Shown here: piece after piece, positions 1 through 9,903 of the stretch | Numbering within the stretch: position 1 is the first letter of the stretch | Layout of the letters: each line of letters begins with the position of its first letter | NCBI GenBank assembly: GCA_913030825.1 | Contig: CAJWCU010000016.1 | Span: 1 to 64,000, forward strand | DNA length: 64,000 nt | Reading direction: 5' to 3' | Source of the DNA: an uncultured Rhodospirillaceae bacterium | GTDB taxonomy: Bacteria; Pseudomonadota; Alphaproteobacteria; Rhodospirillales; Casp-alpha2 | Notes under the pieces: generated by a model | What the model was told of the DNA's origin: nothing | Databases searched by the model: none | What the model saw: only the letters and a program-made list of their open reading frames with translations | Position numbers and translations under genes: made by a program

Positions 1-2
1 GG

Positions 3-1028
3 ATGAGCCACGACAAAGGCACGCGCCCGGACTTGGCCGAAGGGACCGCCGCACCGCGCGGCGGCGCGGTTCCGCCGTGGCGCCTGAACCTTGTTCTGGC
101 GGCGGCGATGGCGGCGGTCAATCTTGTTCAACTGGCGGCCCTGCCGCTCTGGCTGCTCCCGCTGGATATGCGCTGGGGCCTGGTGCTCGTTCCCATCGTT
201 CTGACCACGCCGCTCCTCTGGTCGGTCCTGCACGAAGCGATCCACGGCATCCTGCATCCCCTGGGCGCCGTCAACGACGGCATCGGGCGGGGGCTCGCGG
301 CGTTGTTCGGCTCGCCCTTTCGCATTCTTCGCCTCGGCCATCTCATGCATCACCGGTTCAACCGCACGGAATTGGACCGCACCGAAGTCTATGCCGATCC
401 GGACGCCGCAACTCCCCGTGCGCGGTTGACCTACTACGCACGGCTTCTGGCCGGGCTCTACCTCGCCGAATTCGCCGCCAGCGCCGCCGCCCTGCTGCCC
501 CGGCGCTGGGTCGCCCGTTTCGTGGCCTTTACCTTCGGCGCGGAAGACGGCGACGGACGGTCCATGCGCCGGGCCGCGGAACGCCATCTGTTGGAGCCCC
601 ACGCCATGCGCGACCTGCGGCTGGACGGCCTGGCCGTTGTCCTGATCTTCGCCCTGGCCTTCTGGTTCTACGGGGCGGCCTGGTGGATGCTGGCCTTGGC
701 GCTGCTCGGGCGGGCCTTCCTGATTTCGTTCCTCGACAACGCCTATCATTACGGCACGCCGCTGGACGACGTGCTGTTCTCCTACAATCTCGCCCTGCCC
801 CGGCCGGTGGCGGCGGCGATGCTGAATTTCAACTTCCACGCCGTGCATCACCGCCACCCGGCCCTGCCCTGGACGCAATTGCCCCGCGTGTTCGACGAAT
901 CGGACGACGTGCACGAAGGCCCGATGATCGCCGTCGCCCTGCGTCAATTGCGCGGGCCGCTGCCGCTTTCCGGCCTGACCGGCCGCACCCTGCCGGGACG
1001 CCTCAAAACCGCCACAACGCCCACCTAA
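3..1028 (+). CDS. fatty acid desaturase family membrane protein
   Basis: Di-iron membrane desaturase or hydroxylase. The three histidine boxes of the family are visible: HEAIH at residues 77-81, HLMHH at 113-117 and HAVHH near residue 280. Hydrophobic stretches around residues 28-55, 58-76 and 210-245 fit membrane segments. Introducing a double bond or hydroxyl into an acyl chain is the family role; the substrate cannot be read from sequence. The gene lies 248 bp upstream of olsB and olsA, so a lipid-modifying role is a reasonable inference. The ATG is two bases from the window edge, so the true start or upstream RBS may lie outside. At 341 residues the length is typical of the family. Confidence 0.85.
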   Translation: MSHDKGTRPDLAEGTAAPRGGAVPPWRLNLVLAAAMAAVNLVQLAALPLWLLPLDMRWGLVLVPIVLTTPLLWSVLHEAIHGILHPLGAVNDGIGRGLAALFGSPFRILRLGHLMHHRFNRTELDRTEVYADPDAATPRARLTYYARLLAGLYLAEFAASAAALLPRRWVARFVAFTFGAEDGDGRSMRRAAERHLLEPHAMRDLRLDGLAVVLIFALAFWFYGAAWWMLALALLGRAFLISFLDNAYHYGTPLDDVLFSYNLALPRPVAAAMLNFNFHAVHHRHPALPWTQLPRVFDESDDVHEGPMIAVALRQLRGPLPLSGLTGRTLPGRLKTATTPT

Positions 1029-1276
1029 GTAGAATGCTGAAAAACAACGGTATATCCACACCGTCAGCGAGAGCAGGCCAAGCAGCCAGCCGCGCGGGTC
1101 ACAAGGAAGGATTGGAATTCCTGTAACCCAACCGTCACGGCGCCGTTAACAAAGCTTCTTTTGTTTTCAGCCGGGCAGTCTGTCATCAGGTGTGAAATTG
1201 TCCCTGGGCGGTGGAAGCGTACCTACGCAGTTGACGAATTTGACATGCCGTATCGGACATTAGGGACCGCAACATC

Positions 1277-2209
1277 ATGAACATGCTCGCGAAATTAGCC
1301 GTCCCCAAACGGGTGCTGCTCAAGCGCGCCCTGACGGGAAGCACGGCACAGGCCGCCCTGGCGCCATCCGACGATGCGCTGGAGATCGAAGCCCCAGCAC
1401 CACCGCCGGCCCATGAATTGGAACGCCCGGTCGATGTCCGGGCCCGGAACCTGGAAATCCGGCTGGCCGAAACGCCCGAAGAGATCGAGGCGGCGCAACG
1501 CCTGCGCTATGACGTCTTCTACCGGGAAATGGGCGCCATCCCGACGGTCGAGGCCGCGCGCCACGGGCGCGACGCCGACGCCTTCGACGATATCTGCGAC
1601 CATCTGCTGGTCCTCAACACCGACCTCTCGGCGCCGGGCCGCCCCTTCGTCTGCGGCACCTACCGGCTGATCCGCCGGTCGGTCGCCGAGGTTCATGGGG
1701 GGTTCTATTCCGCCGACGAGTACGATCTGGGCGCGTTGCTGAACAACCCGGGCGAGTTGGTGGAACTGGGCCGGTCCTGCGTGCATGAAGATTACCGCAC
1801 CGGTGCGGTGATGCAGTTGTTGTGGCGCGGCATCGCCGAATACCTGAACGCCTACGACATCAAGATCATGTTCGGCTGCGGCTCGCTGCACGGCACGGAC
1901 ATCGACGAATTGATGCCGGCGCTCAGCTATCTCCATCATTTCCATCTGGCGCCCAGCGACCTTCGCCCGCGCGCCGTGGAAGACCGTTACGTGAAGATCG
2001 ACCGGGTGCCCTTGACCCGGTTGGATCAGAAGGCGGCCCGTGCCATGCTGCCGCCGCTTATCAAGGGATACATGCGCCTCGGCGGATTCATCGGCGACGG
2101 CGCCGTCATCGACCATCAATTCAACACGACAGACGTATGCGTGATCGTACCTACGGACCATATCACCGAGAAATACCATCGCCACTACAAGCCCTGTGGG
2201 AGGCCTTAG
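1277..2209 (+). CDS. olsB: OlsB-like ornithine N-acyltransferase (GNAT family)
   Basis: Resembles L-ornithine N-alpha-acyltransferase, which moves a 3-hydroxyacyl chain from ACP to ornithine to make lyso-ornithine lipid. The conserved core begins near residue 60 with an LEIRLAETPEEIEAAQRLRY-like segment followed by DVFYREM, then the motif ELGRSCVHEDYR near residue 160 and FGCGSLHGTD near residue 195, all typical of the OlsB/hemolysin-like acyltransferase group. The first 50 residues are variable. An olsA-type acyltransferase follows with overlapping frames, matching the classical two-step ornithine-lipid pathway. A 248 bp upstream gap presumably carries the promoter; a TTGACG near 1229 is a weak candidate -35. 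Main alternative: another GNAT of the same superfamily acting on a different amine. Confidence 0.85.
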   Translation: MNMLAKLAVPKRVLLKRALTGSTAQAALAPSDDALEIEAPAPPPAHELERPVDVRARNLEIRLAETPEEIEAAQRLRYDVFYREMGAIPTVEAARHGRDADAFDDICDHLLVLNTDLSAPGRPFVCGTYRLIRRSVAEVHGGFYSADEYDLGALLNNPGELVELGRSCVHEDYRTGAVMQLLWRGIAEYLNAYDIKIMFGCGSLHGTDIDELMPALSYLHHFHLAPSDLRPRAVEDRYVKIDRVPLTRLDQKAARAMLPPLIKGYMRLGGFIGDGAVIDHQFNTTDVCVIVPTDHITEKYHRHYKPCGRP

Positions 2210-3066
2210 GCGACGCAGGTCCCGTCGCCGGACAGGTCACGGCCTCCGGCCTTAGAGCCGCCGGCCGCATTACGGTGTTTCTCGCCCTCACCGGGGTTCT
2301 GTTGCCGGTGGCCCTCGTCGCCTATCCCTTCGGGTCAGGCGCCGTGCGTCGTGTGGCGCTGCTGTGGTTTCGCGGCGTGGCGCGGCTTGCGACCCTGCGG
2401 GTGACGGTCAACGGGGCGCCGGTGAACGAAGCGGGGACGCTGTACATCTGCAATCACGTGTCCTACCTGGACATTCCGGTGTTGGCGATGCTGATCGATG
2501 CCGCCTTCGTCGCCAAGGACGATGTCGCCGACTGGCCGCTGTTCGGGCTGTGTTCCAAGATCTACCGGACGATGTTCATCAAGCGCGATCCGCGCGAGGC
2601 CCTGAAGCAGCGCGCCGAAATGGCCGCGCGGCTGGCCCAGGGGGACTCGCTGATGCTGTTCCCCGAAGGCACCTCGTCCGACGGGCAGCGGGTCCTGCCG
2701 TTCAAATCGGCCCTGTTCGCCGTCGCCGAAGGATCGGAAGGCGCTGCACCGCCCAAGGTGCAGCCCGTTTCCATCGCCTATGCCCGCTATGCCGATGGTC
2801 AGCCGTTAGGCAACGGCCTGCAGGCGCTTTATGCTTGGTACGGCGAGATGACCCTGCTGCCGCATCTGATGTCGGTGTTCGGGCTGCGCGGCGCCGTGGT
2901 CGAGGTGACCTTCCACAATCCGGTCACGGCCGCGGACTTCACCAGCCGCAAGGACCTGTCCAACCACTGCCGCGACCGGGTCGCGGCGGGGGTCGACCGG
3001 GCGCATCGCCGCCGGGTCTACGAAATTCCCTTCGATAACGTCGAATTGGTGCAGTACCGGGCTTAA
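2137..3066 (+). CDS. olsA: OlsA-like 1-acyl-glycerol-3-phosphate / lyso-ornithine-lipid O-acyltransferase
   Basis: PlsC-family acyltransferase that would O-acylate lyso-ornithine lipid (or lysophosphatidate) at the membrane. A hydrophobic N-terminal segment (VFLALTGVLLPVALVAYPFG) precedes the catalytic NHVSYLD motif (H-x4-D) and the FPEGTSS motif that binds the glycerol phosphate head. The start is uncertain. ATG 2137 gives 309 residues and a 73 bp overlap with olsB. A GTG at 2275 would begin at the membrane segment and remove the overlap. Neither has a strong ribosome binding site, so translational coupling to olsB is plausible. A perfect 10 bp inverted repeat overlaps the stop codon region. 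Confidence 0.8.
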   Translation: MRDRTYGPYHREIPSPLQALWEALGDAGPVAGQVTASGLRAAGRITVFLALTGVLLPVALVAYPFGSGAVRRVALLWFRGVARLATLRVTVNGAPVNEAGTLYICNHVSYLDIPVLAMLIDAAFVAKDDVADWPLFGLCSKIYRTMFIKRDPREALKQRAEMAARLAQGDSLMLFPEGTSSDGQRVLPFKSALFAVAEGSEGAAPPKVQPVSIAYARYADGQPLGNGLQALYAWYGEMTLLPHLMSVFGLRGAVVEVTFHNPVTAADFTSRKDLSNHCRDRVAAGVDRAHRRRVYEIPFDNVELVQYRA

Positions 3067-3091
3067 GGCTTGGCGCCATTGGCCAAGCCTT
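3065..3091. terminator. hairpin between convergent olsA and ccrM
   Basis: Perfect inverted repeat with arms AAGGCTTGGC and GCCAAGCCTT and a 7-nt loop, starting at the olsA stop codon and ending 37 bp before the ccrM stop. No T-run follows on either strand, so it is a bidirectional attenuator or terminator by position and structure only. Confidence 0.6.
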
Positions 3092-3127
3092 CCGGCGCAT
3101 CTGCCATTGAGCCTTCCGGGTCGGGCG

Positions 3128-4383
<1,256 letters not shown>

Positions 4384-4392
<9 letters not shown>

Positions 4393-5034
4393 CGCCTCAC
4401 CCAAGATATTGCGGATCGGCTTGTAACTTTTCCGGTGGGCGTCGGTCACGCCAAGGCGCCGGAGCGCCGCCTGATGTTCCGCCGTGCCGTACCCGGCGTT
4501 GCGATCCCAGCCATACCCCGGATGCCGTTCGGCCAGACCAGCCATGACGCGGTCTCGGGTTACCTTGGCGGCGATCGAGGCGGCGGCGATGGACAATGAC
4601 CGTCCGTCGCCGCCGATCAGGCAATCGACGGCGCAGCCGGGGGCGGCGGGCAACGGCGGCGGCCGATTGCCGTCGACCAGGGCCAGGTCGGGCAGGCGGC
4701 CCAGTTCGGCCGCCAGGGCCGCGACCGCCCGGTCCATGGCCAAGAAGGTCGCCTGCAGGATGTTGATGTCGTCGATCTCGGCCGCCGTCGCCTGGCCGAG
4801 CCCGATGGCGGCGCAGGGCGCCAAGGCCGCCAACAGACGTTCGCGGGCGGCGGCCTTCAGCTTCTTGGAATCATCCAGTTCCGCGGCGACCTCCGGCGGC
4901 AAGGCCGCGCGGTCGAGCACCACGGCGGCGGCGACCACCGGCCCGGCCCAAGGCCCGCGTCCGGCCTCGTCGATGCCGCAGACGACAGATCGCCCGTCGG
5001 CCAACGCCGCGTCCTCATGGGTGAAGTCAGGCAC
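4384..5034 (-). CDS. rnhB: ribonuclease HII
   Basis: Type 2 RNase H that cuts the RNA strand of RNA-DNA hybrids and removes misincorporated ribonucleotides. The N-terminal signature [15 protein letters not shown] carries the first two acidic residues (DE), and ALVDGN plus the later [14 protein letters not shown] segment supply the rest of the family core. Length (216 residues) is normal. The start codon is GTG at 5034, only 12 bp after the antiporter stop, so the two are probably cotranscribed. The stop codon sits among GANTC sites belonging to the ccrM upstream region. Confidence 0.93.
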
Positions 5035-5046
5035 GGGACCGTCCGA

Positions 5047-6798
5047 TCACGCGCCCTTGTCCTCGGGATCGGATTTGGGATTGGGCTTGGATGCCGTGGG
5101 CGATTTCGCCTTGGACTTGGCCGTCTTGGAAGCCGTGGCGGACTTTGCCTTGGCCGACGGTTTGCGGCGGCGCTTGGCGGCCGGTTTCGCCGGCGCCTTG
5201 GTATCCGGGGTGGCCGCCGGTGCGGCGCCGGGTTTGTCCGACGCGGCCTTGGATTGATCCGGCGATGCCTTTGCTTCGGGCTTGGGCGCTTGGGGGTCGG
5301 GCCGGGGGGACTCCGCCGCGTCCGGCGCCGGCGGGGTCGCGGGAACCGCCGGATCTGTCGCCTGGGTGCGTTTCCGCCGGGCGCGGCGCAGACGTTGGCG
5401 GCGCAGCAGCAAGGCCCCCTTGCGCAACTGACGCATGGTGCGGGAACGCGCGGTGCCGAAGGTTTCCGACAGGATTTCCGTCTCCGGCGCATAGACCAGC
5501 CGGACCAGTTCCGCCCCCGACTCGACACCGCCATGGGCGATCGCCTGGGTCCGCCGGGCGGTGATCACCCAAAGCGGGCTGAGCGCTAGGGACATCACCG
5601 TTACCGAAACGACCATGCGGGAATCGTCGGGGCTGAGGACGCCCGAGGACACCCCGACGACGGACAGCAGGAACGAGAACTCGCCGATCTGCGCCAACAT
5701 GGTCCCGGCCAGGAACGACCGGTCCCAGGGCTGTCCCAGGCTGCGCAGGAAGCCGACGTTGACCACGGTCTTGAACACGCTGACCAGGAAGAACAGCAAC
5801 AGCACGCTGCCCAGGTTGTCCCAGATGTAATTGATGTCCAGCAACAGCCCGATGGACAGGAAGAAGACCATCATCAGGATGCTTTGGATCGGCACCACGG
5901 TTTCCGTGATGGCGTGGCGCAGGGTCGAGTTGCCGACGATCAGCCCGGCGATGAAGGCACCATAGGCCGCCGACAGGCCGAGCAGACCGGCGATCGAGGC
6001 CCAACCGAAACAGAAGGTCAGTGCCGCCAGGGGCCGCAAATCCATGTTCGGCATGATGCGGTCGCTGAACGGCAAGGTCACCTTGCGCCCGCGCGACAGA
6101 TACCAGATCAGCCAGACCAGGAAGACGATGGACAGGACGATCTTCGGGATCGCCGACCATTCGAAACCGCCCCCCGACATGGCGTCGACCCAGAGCAACA
6201 TGGGCACGACGGCCAAATCCTGGGCGATCAGGATGCCGACCGCGACCCGGCCCGTGCGGGTCCGAAGTTCGCCCAAATCCTCCAGCAGCTTCACCGCGAC
6301 CGCCGTCGACGACAACGCGACCATGAACCCAAGCAGAACCGAAAGCGGTGTCGACCAGCCGAAGAACCGCGAGCACAGCAAGGTCACCGCGACGGAGGCG
6401 ACGACCTGGAAGGCCACGGTAAAGACGGCCAGGCGCCACATGCGGCGGAACGACCGCAGGGAAAGCTCCAGGCCGACCAGGAACAACAGCAGCAGCACCC
6501 CCATTTCGGCCAGCAGTTCGAGAGACCCCTGATCCTTGACGACGCTGAGTCCCGACGGCCCGAGGATGATCCCCGCCAGGATGTAACCGACGATGGCCGG
6601 CTGGCGCAGGCGGGTCATCAGCATGCCACAGAGAAGCGCCGCCAGGACGACGATGGCGATGCCGGTCAAATCGTTGCCATGGGCGCCGTCCGACGCCTTC
6701 ATCGCTTTTTCGGCGACCTCGGCGGCGGCATCGACGGCGGCCGCGCCGATCTCGGCGATCGTGTCGGGAATCTGTTTGGCGGTTTCCTGGGCGTCCAT
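5047..6798 (-). CDS. CPA2-family cation:proton antiporter with basic low-complexity tail
   Basis: Monovalent cation:proton antiporter of the KefB/CPA2 group in the inner membrane. About a dozen hydrophobic helices fill residues 45-415, with the family segments PAIVGYILAGIILGPSG (67-83) and IAQDLAVVP (191-199). The ~40 residues before the first helix are amphipathic and Ala/Glu-rich. Canonical KefB/KefC proteins end in a TrkA-N nucleotide-binding domain. Here the last ~130 residues (450-583) are instead a Lys/Ala/Pro-rich tail resembling histone H1 repeats (KSKAK, KPAAKRRRK). The frame stays open without a break. The transported ion cannot be assigned. It is the first gene of a probable antiporter-rnhB(-ccrM) run. 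Confidence 0.85.
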   Translation of the reverse strand: MDAQETAKQIPDTIAEIGAAAVDAAAEVAEKAMKASDGAHGNDLTGIAIVVLAALLCGMLMTRLRQPAIVGYILAGIILGPSGLSVVKDQGSLELLAEMGVLLLLFLVGLELSLRSFRRMWRLAVFTVAFQVVASVAVTLLCSRFFGWSTPLSVLLGFMVALSSTAVAVKLLEDLGELRTRTGRVAVGILIAQDLAVVPMLLWVDAMSGGGFEWSAIPKIVLSIVFLVWLIWYLSRGRKVTLPFSDRIMPNMDLRPLAALTFCFGWASIAGLLGLSAAYGAFIAGLIVGNSTLRHAITETVVPIQSILMMVFFLSIGLLLDINYIWDNLGSVLLLFFLVSVFKTVVNVGFLRSLGQPWDRSFLAGTMLAQIGEFSFLLSVVGVSSGVLSPDDSRMVVSVTVMSLALSPLWVITARRTQAIAHGGVESGAELVRLVYAPETEILSETFGTARSRTMRQLRKGALLLRRQRLRRARRKRTQATDPAVPATPPAPDAAESPRPDPQAPKPEAKASPDQSKAASDKPGAAPAATPDTKAPAKPAAKRRRKPSAKAKSATASKTAKSKAKSPTASKPNPKSDPEDKGA

Positions 6799-6855
6799 CA
6801 GCCTAGACTAACATGACGCCCCGCCGGGCGGCAGATGCTGTTTACGGAAAACCCG

Positions 6856-7983
6856 TCAGAACAGGGACATTTGCGCCGTTTCCGGCATCGGCTTGCGGAA
6901 CAGATCCGTCGCCAGCGGGCGGCTGCCCGAACACGCGCGGTCCATTCCAGCGCGCCGGAGGGCGGCCTGAAACCGGGCGGCCAGAAGCTCGGCCTCGGCC
7001 CCCGTGCCGGTCCGCCGGGTCCCCCAATCGGAGCGGTAGAGCGCGCCGTCGCGGCTGGCGCGTAGGCGCGAGAGGACCCGTTCGGCCCGGGCCGGATAAT
7101 ATGTCCGCAGCCATTCGCCGAACAGATCCGCGACCTCGCCCGGCAGACGCAACAGGATATAGCCCGCCGCCGTCGCCCCCGCCGCCGCCGCACGGGCGAC
7201 GATGTCTTCCAATTCCTGATCGTTAAGGGCCGGGATCACGGGAGCGGCCAGGACCGTCACCGGCACGCCCGCCTTGGCCAACCCTTCGATGGCCGCCAAG
7301 CGCTTCGCCGGTGTGGGGGCACGCGGCTCCAGCCGCCGGGCGAGCGGGCCATCCAGGGTCGTCACCGACACGGCGACGGACGCCAGCCCCTTGGCCGCCA
7401 TGGGGGAGAGAATATCGAGATCGCGCAGCACCAGGTCCGACTTGGTCGTGATGGAGACGGGATGATCGCAATCGGCCAGCACCTCGAGCACCTGGCGGGT
7501 GATCTTCAACCGCCGTTCGATGGGCTGGTACGGGTCCGTGTTGGCGCCCAATTGGATGAGATCGCAACGGTAACCGGGTGCCGCCAGCTCCGCCCGCAGC
7601 AAAGTCGCCGCGTCGTGCTTGGCGAACAGCATGGTTTCGAAATCGAGGCCGGGCGACAGACCGAGATAGGCGTGGCTCGGCCGGGCGAAGCAGTAGACGC
7701 AACCATGCTCGCACCCCCGGTAAGGATTGATCGAACGGTCGAAGGGCACGTCGGGCGAGGTATTGCGGGCGATGACCTTGCGCGCCGTATCGGGAAGGAC
7801 CGTTGTCCGCAGGGGGGCGGCCTCGTCGTCTTCCAAGCGCCGCTCCCATCCGTCGTCTTCAGCCTCGTGAACGAACCGTTCGAACCGGCCGTCGCGGTTG
7901 CTGACAGCCCCCCTTCCTTTGCGCGCGCCGCTCGCGGCGGGCGGCACCTTGATCTTTCCGGGATCGGGGATCGGGACAGCCAT
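6856..7983 (-). CDS. PA0069-family radical SAM protein
   Basis: Radical S-adenosylmethionine enzyme of the PA0069/Rv2578c group, whose reaction is unknown. The 4Fe-4S motif is CEHGCVYCF (C-x3-C-x2-C), preceded by the family signature FDRSINPYRGCEHGC. Other family features are LIQLGANTDPYQPIER and SVAVSVTTLD. The C-terminus ends SLF after a basic, Cys-poor stretch. Start choice is uncertain: ATG 7983 (375 residues) begins MAVPIPDPGKI; in-frame ATGs at 8004 and 8013 would add 7 or 10 residues. None has a convincing ribosome binding site. It is transcribed away from the divergent glycosyltransferase block. Confidence 0.85.
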   Translation of the reverse strand: MAVPIPDPGKIKVPPAASGARKGRGAVSNRDGRFERFVHEAEDDGWERRLEDDEAAPLRTTVLPDTARKVIARNTSPDVPFDRSINPYRGCEHGCVYCFARPSHAYLGLSPGLDFETMLFAKHDAATLLRAELAAPGYRCDLIQLGANTDPYQPIERRLKITRQVLEVLADCDHPVSITTKSDLVLRDLDILSPMAAKGLASVAVSVTTLDGPLARRLEPRAPTPAKRLAAIEGLAKAGVPVTVLAAPVIPALNDQELEDIVARAAAAGATAAGYILLRLPGEVADLFGEWLRTYYPARAERVLSRLRASRDGALYRSDWGTRRTGTGAEAELLAARFQAALRRAGMDRACSGSRPLATDLFRKPMPETAQMSLF

Positions 7984-8195
7984 GGGAAACAGTCTACGCA
8001 GCATATAGAACATTTCAAGAACATTTGCGAAATCGAACCGGCGTGACTATCTTATGAAAGTCGGACGAACGGCCCGGATCGGGACCTAGACGAGAGTCCC
8101 GGTGACAGCGCCGTTTCGGTTTGTTAGAGTTTCGTTAAGGATAACGCGCGGGGACGAAGCGATCCGCGCCAGGGACAAGACCCGGGTATAGACAG

Positions 8196-8318
8196 ATGAA
8201 CAAGATCAAGGAATTCATCGAAGGTATCCTCGACGGCCTGTCGGAGGTGTTGTCACCGCAGCCGGAGCCGATACCGATCCCCATCCGCACCCGCCCGCAT
8301 CAGCGCCCCCGGCGCTGA
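8196..8318 (+). CDS. putative 40-residue small protein
   Basis: Open frame beginning MNKIKEFIEGILDGLSEVLS. The first 20 residues form a plausible amphipathic helix, followed by a Pro/Arg-rich tail (PQPEPIPIPI, then a run rich in RP). It ends with TGA at 8316-8318, 63 bp before the glycosyltransferase start on the same strand. I do not recognise a family. Support is modest: sensible start, alternating charged and hydrophobic pattern and position in an otherwise unexplained 370 bp gap. The ribosome binding site is weak. Confidence 0.35.
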   Translation: MNKIKEFIEGILDGLSEVLSPQPEPIPIPIRTRPHQRPRR

Positions 8319-8381
8319 GCCCCCTTCTTCCCGTTTCTCAAAACCGCCACCGATGATCGACCGCCATCGGAGCCCAATACC

Positions 8382-9188
8382 GTGAGCGACCAGCCGCCGG
8401 AACAGCCCGTCGAAGGCGCCCCGTCCACCCCGTCCGGCGATGCCCCGCCGATGGGCCCGTCGCCCGACGGCTCGGCAGAAACCGTGCCCGACCCCCGCCC
8501 CAACGGCAGCCGCCCAACCCTGTCCGTGGTAATCCCCACGTTGAACGCCGCCCAGCACCTGGGCCGAACCCTGGATGCCCTGGCCGGCGGCGGCATCGAC
8601 ATGGAAATCATCATTGCCGACGGCGGGTCCACCGACGGCACCCAACGCATCGCCCGGGCCTTCGGCGCGACGCTGATCGAGGCGCCCCGGGGTCGTGGCC
8701 CGCAACTGCGCACCGGGGCCGAGGCGGCATTGGGCGATTGGCTGTTCTTTCTGCATGCGGACAGCGTGCCGCAACGCGGATGGCAGGTCATCCTGCGTGG
8801 TTTTACCGGCAACAACGAAAACCAATACAAGGCCGGCTACTTTCAATTGATCCTGGACGACCCGGCCCCCGCCGCCCGGCGCATCGAGGACCTGGCCAAC
8901 TGGCGGTCGCGGCACCTTGCCCTGCCCTACGGCGATCAAGGCCTGGTCGTCTCGCGGGCGTTCTATGATTTCCTCGACGGTTTCAAGGATATCCCTCTGA
9001 TGGAAGACGTCGACCTGGTCCGGCGCATCGGCGGCAAGCGGCTATTGGCCCTGCCGTCGGCGGTCACGACCTCGGCCGTGCGTTATCGGCGTCAGGGATG
9101 GTGGCTGCGCCCGGCGCGAAACCTCTGTTGCCTGGCCCTCTTCTACGCTGGGGCGCCGCCCCATTGGATCGCCAAGCTATATGACTGA
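8382..9188 (+). CDS. TIGR04283-type family 2 glycosyltransferase
   Basis: GT-A fold glycosyltransferase. After a Pro-rich leader of ~45 residues, the core starts LSVVIPTLNAAQHL and has the nucleotide-sugar motifs IIIADGGSTDGT and FLHADS (DxD-like). The RGRGPQLRTGAEAALGDWLFFLHAD stretch and GDQGLVVSRAFYDFLDGFKDIPLMEDVDL are typical of the TIGR04283 group, annotated in some genomes as arsenosugar biosynthesis. The start is GTG 8382. Only 12 bp separate it from the next gene, a TIGR04282-type protein, and the two families are commonly neighbours. Its acceptor is unknown; the arsenosugar label is by family name only, since no other arsenosugar genes are adjacent. Confidence 0.82.
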   Translation: MSDQPPEQPVEGAPSTPSGDAPPMGPSPDGSAETVPDPRPNGSRPTLSVVIPTLNAAQHLGRTLDALAGGGIDMEIIIADGGSTDGTQRIARAFGATLIEAPRGRGPQLRTGAEAALGDWLFFLHADSVPQRGWQVILRGFTGNNENQYKAGYFQLILDDPAPAARRIEDLANWRSRHLALPYGDQGLVVSRAFYDFLDGFKDIPLMEDVDLVRRIGGKRLLALPSAVTTSAVRYRRQGWWLRPARNLCCLALFYAGAPPHWIAKLYD

Positions 9189-9200
9189 GAGGACCGGACC

Positions 9201-9803
9201 GTGCAGAACCATCTGGTGATCTTCGCCAAGGCGCCACGCATCGGCCGGGTCAAATCGCGCCTCGCCGCGGGCATCGGCCCGGTGGGCGCCTGGGCCTTTC
9301 AACGCAATCAATTGAAAGATTTGACGCGGCGGCAAAGCCGCGATCCGCGCTGGCGCTGCTGGCTGGCCGCCGCCCCGGACCGCAGCGTCTTCGACCACGC
9401 CCTTTGGCATCGCGCCGCACCCGGCACTTCGGCCCGGATCAGCCAAGGTGCCGGCAACCTGGGGGGCCGGATGGCCCGGGTCATGGCGCTGTTGCCGCCG
9501 GGGCCGGTCGTCCTGATCGGCGGCGACATTCCCGGCATCACCCCCGCCATGATCGCCCGCGCCTTTCGCCGTCTGGGGCATGCCGACGCCGTCTTCGGCC
9601 CCGCGAACGACGGGGGATATTGGCTGGTCGGGTTAAAACGGCGGCCGCGCTTCGTGGATCCGTTCACGGGCGTGCGCTGGTCGACCGAACACGCCCTGGC
9701 CGATACGGCGGCCAATCTGGCGGGGATGCGCATCGACATGATCGACGCATTGGACGACGTCGACGATGCCGAGGGATACCGGCGTTGGCGGCGGGGCGCC
9801 TAG
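9201..9803 (+). CDS. TIGR04282-type (DUF2064) glycosyltransferase-like protein
   Basis: Nucleotidyl/glycosyltransferase-like protein of the DUF2064 group. The N-terminal LVIFAKAPRIGRVKSRLA corresponds to the family KAP..G..KTRLA motif (here KSRLA), followed by VVLIGGDIPGITP and FGPANDGGYWLVGL. Start is GTG 9201 with GAGAGG upstream. It is probably cotranscribed with the TIGR04283-type enzyme 12 bp upstream. The exact reaction is not established. A strong hairpin follows at 9847-9874. Confidence 0.82.
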   Translation: MQNHLVIFAKAPRIGRVKSRLAAGIGPVGAWAFQRNQLKDLTRRQSRDPRWRCWLAAAPDRSVFDHALWHRAAPGTSARISQGAGNLGGRMARVMALLPPGPVVLIGGDIPGITPAMIARAFRRLGHADAVFGPANDGGYWLVGLKRRPRFVDPFTGVRWSTEHALADTAANLAGMRIDMIDALDDVDDAEGYRRWRRGA

Positions 9804-9846
9804 GCGCGGCAAGGCGCGGCAAGGCACAACGTCATCTGGACACGAA

Positions 9847-9874
9847 AAAGGCCCGACGGTTCCGCCGGGCCTTT
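9847..9874. terminator. bidirectional hairpin terminator
   Basis: Arms AAAGGCCCG and CGGGCCTTT with a 10-nt loop, A-rich before and T-rich within the arm, so it can end transcription of the glycosyltransferases (+) and of the DoxX gene (-), which converge here. Confidence 0.75.
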
Positions 9875-9903
9875 CGCGTGAGAGGAAGGAGAGGAAACAA
9901 GGA

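Noticed and set aside
5047-5450. Frameshift as the cause of the antiporter's basic tail
   Set aside because: The frame continues without stop from the last membrane helix, and the alternative frames give no TrkA-N motif.
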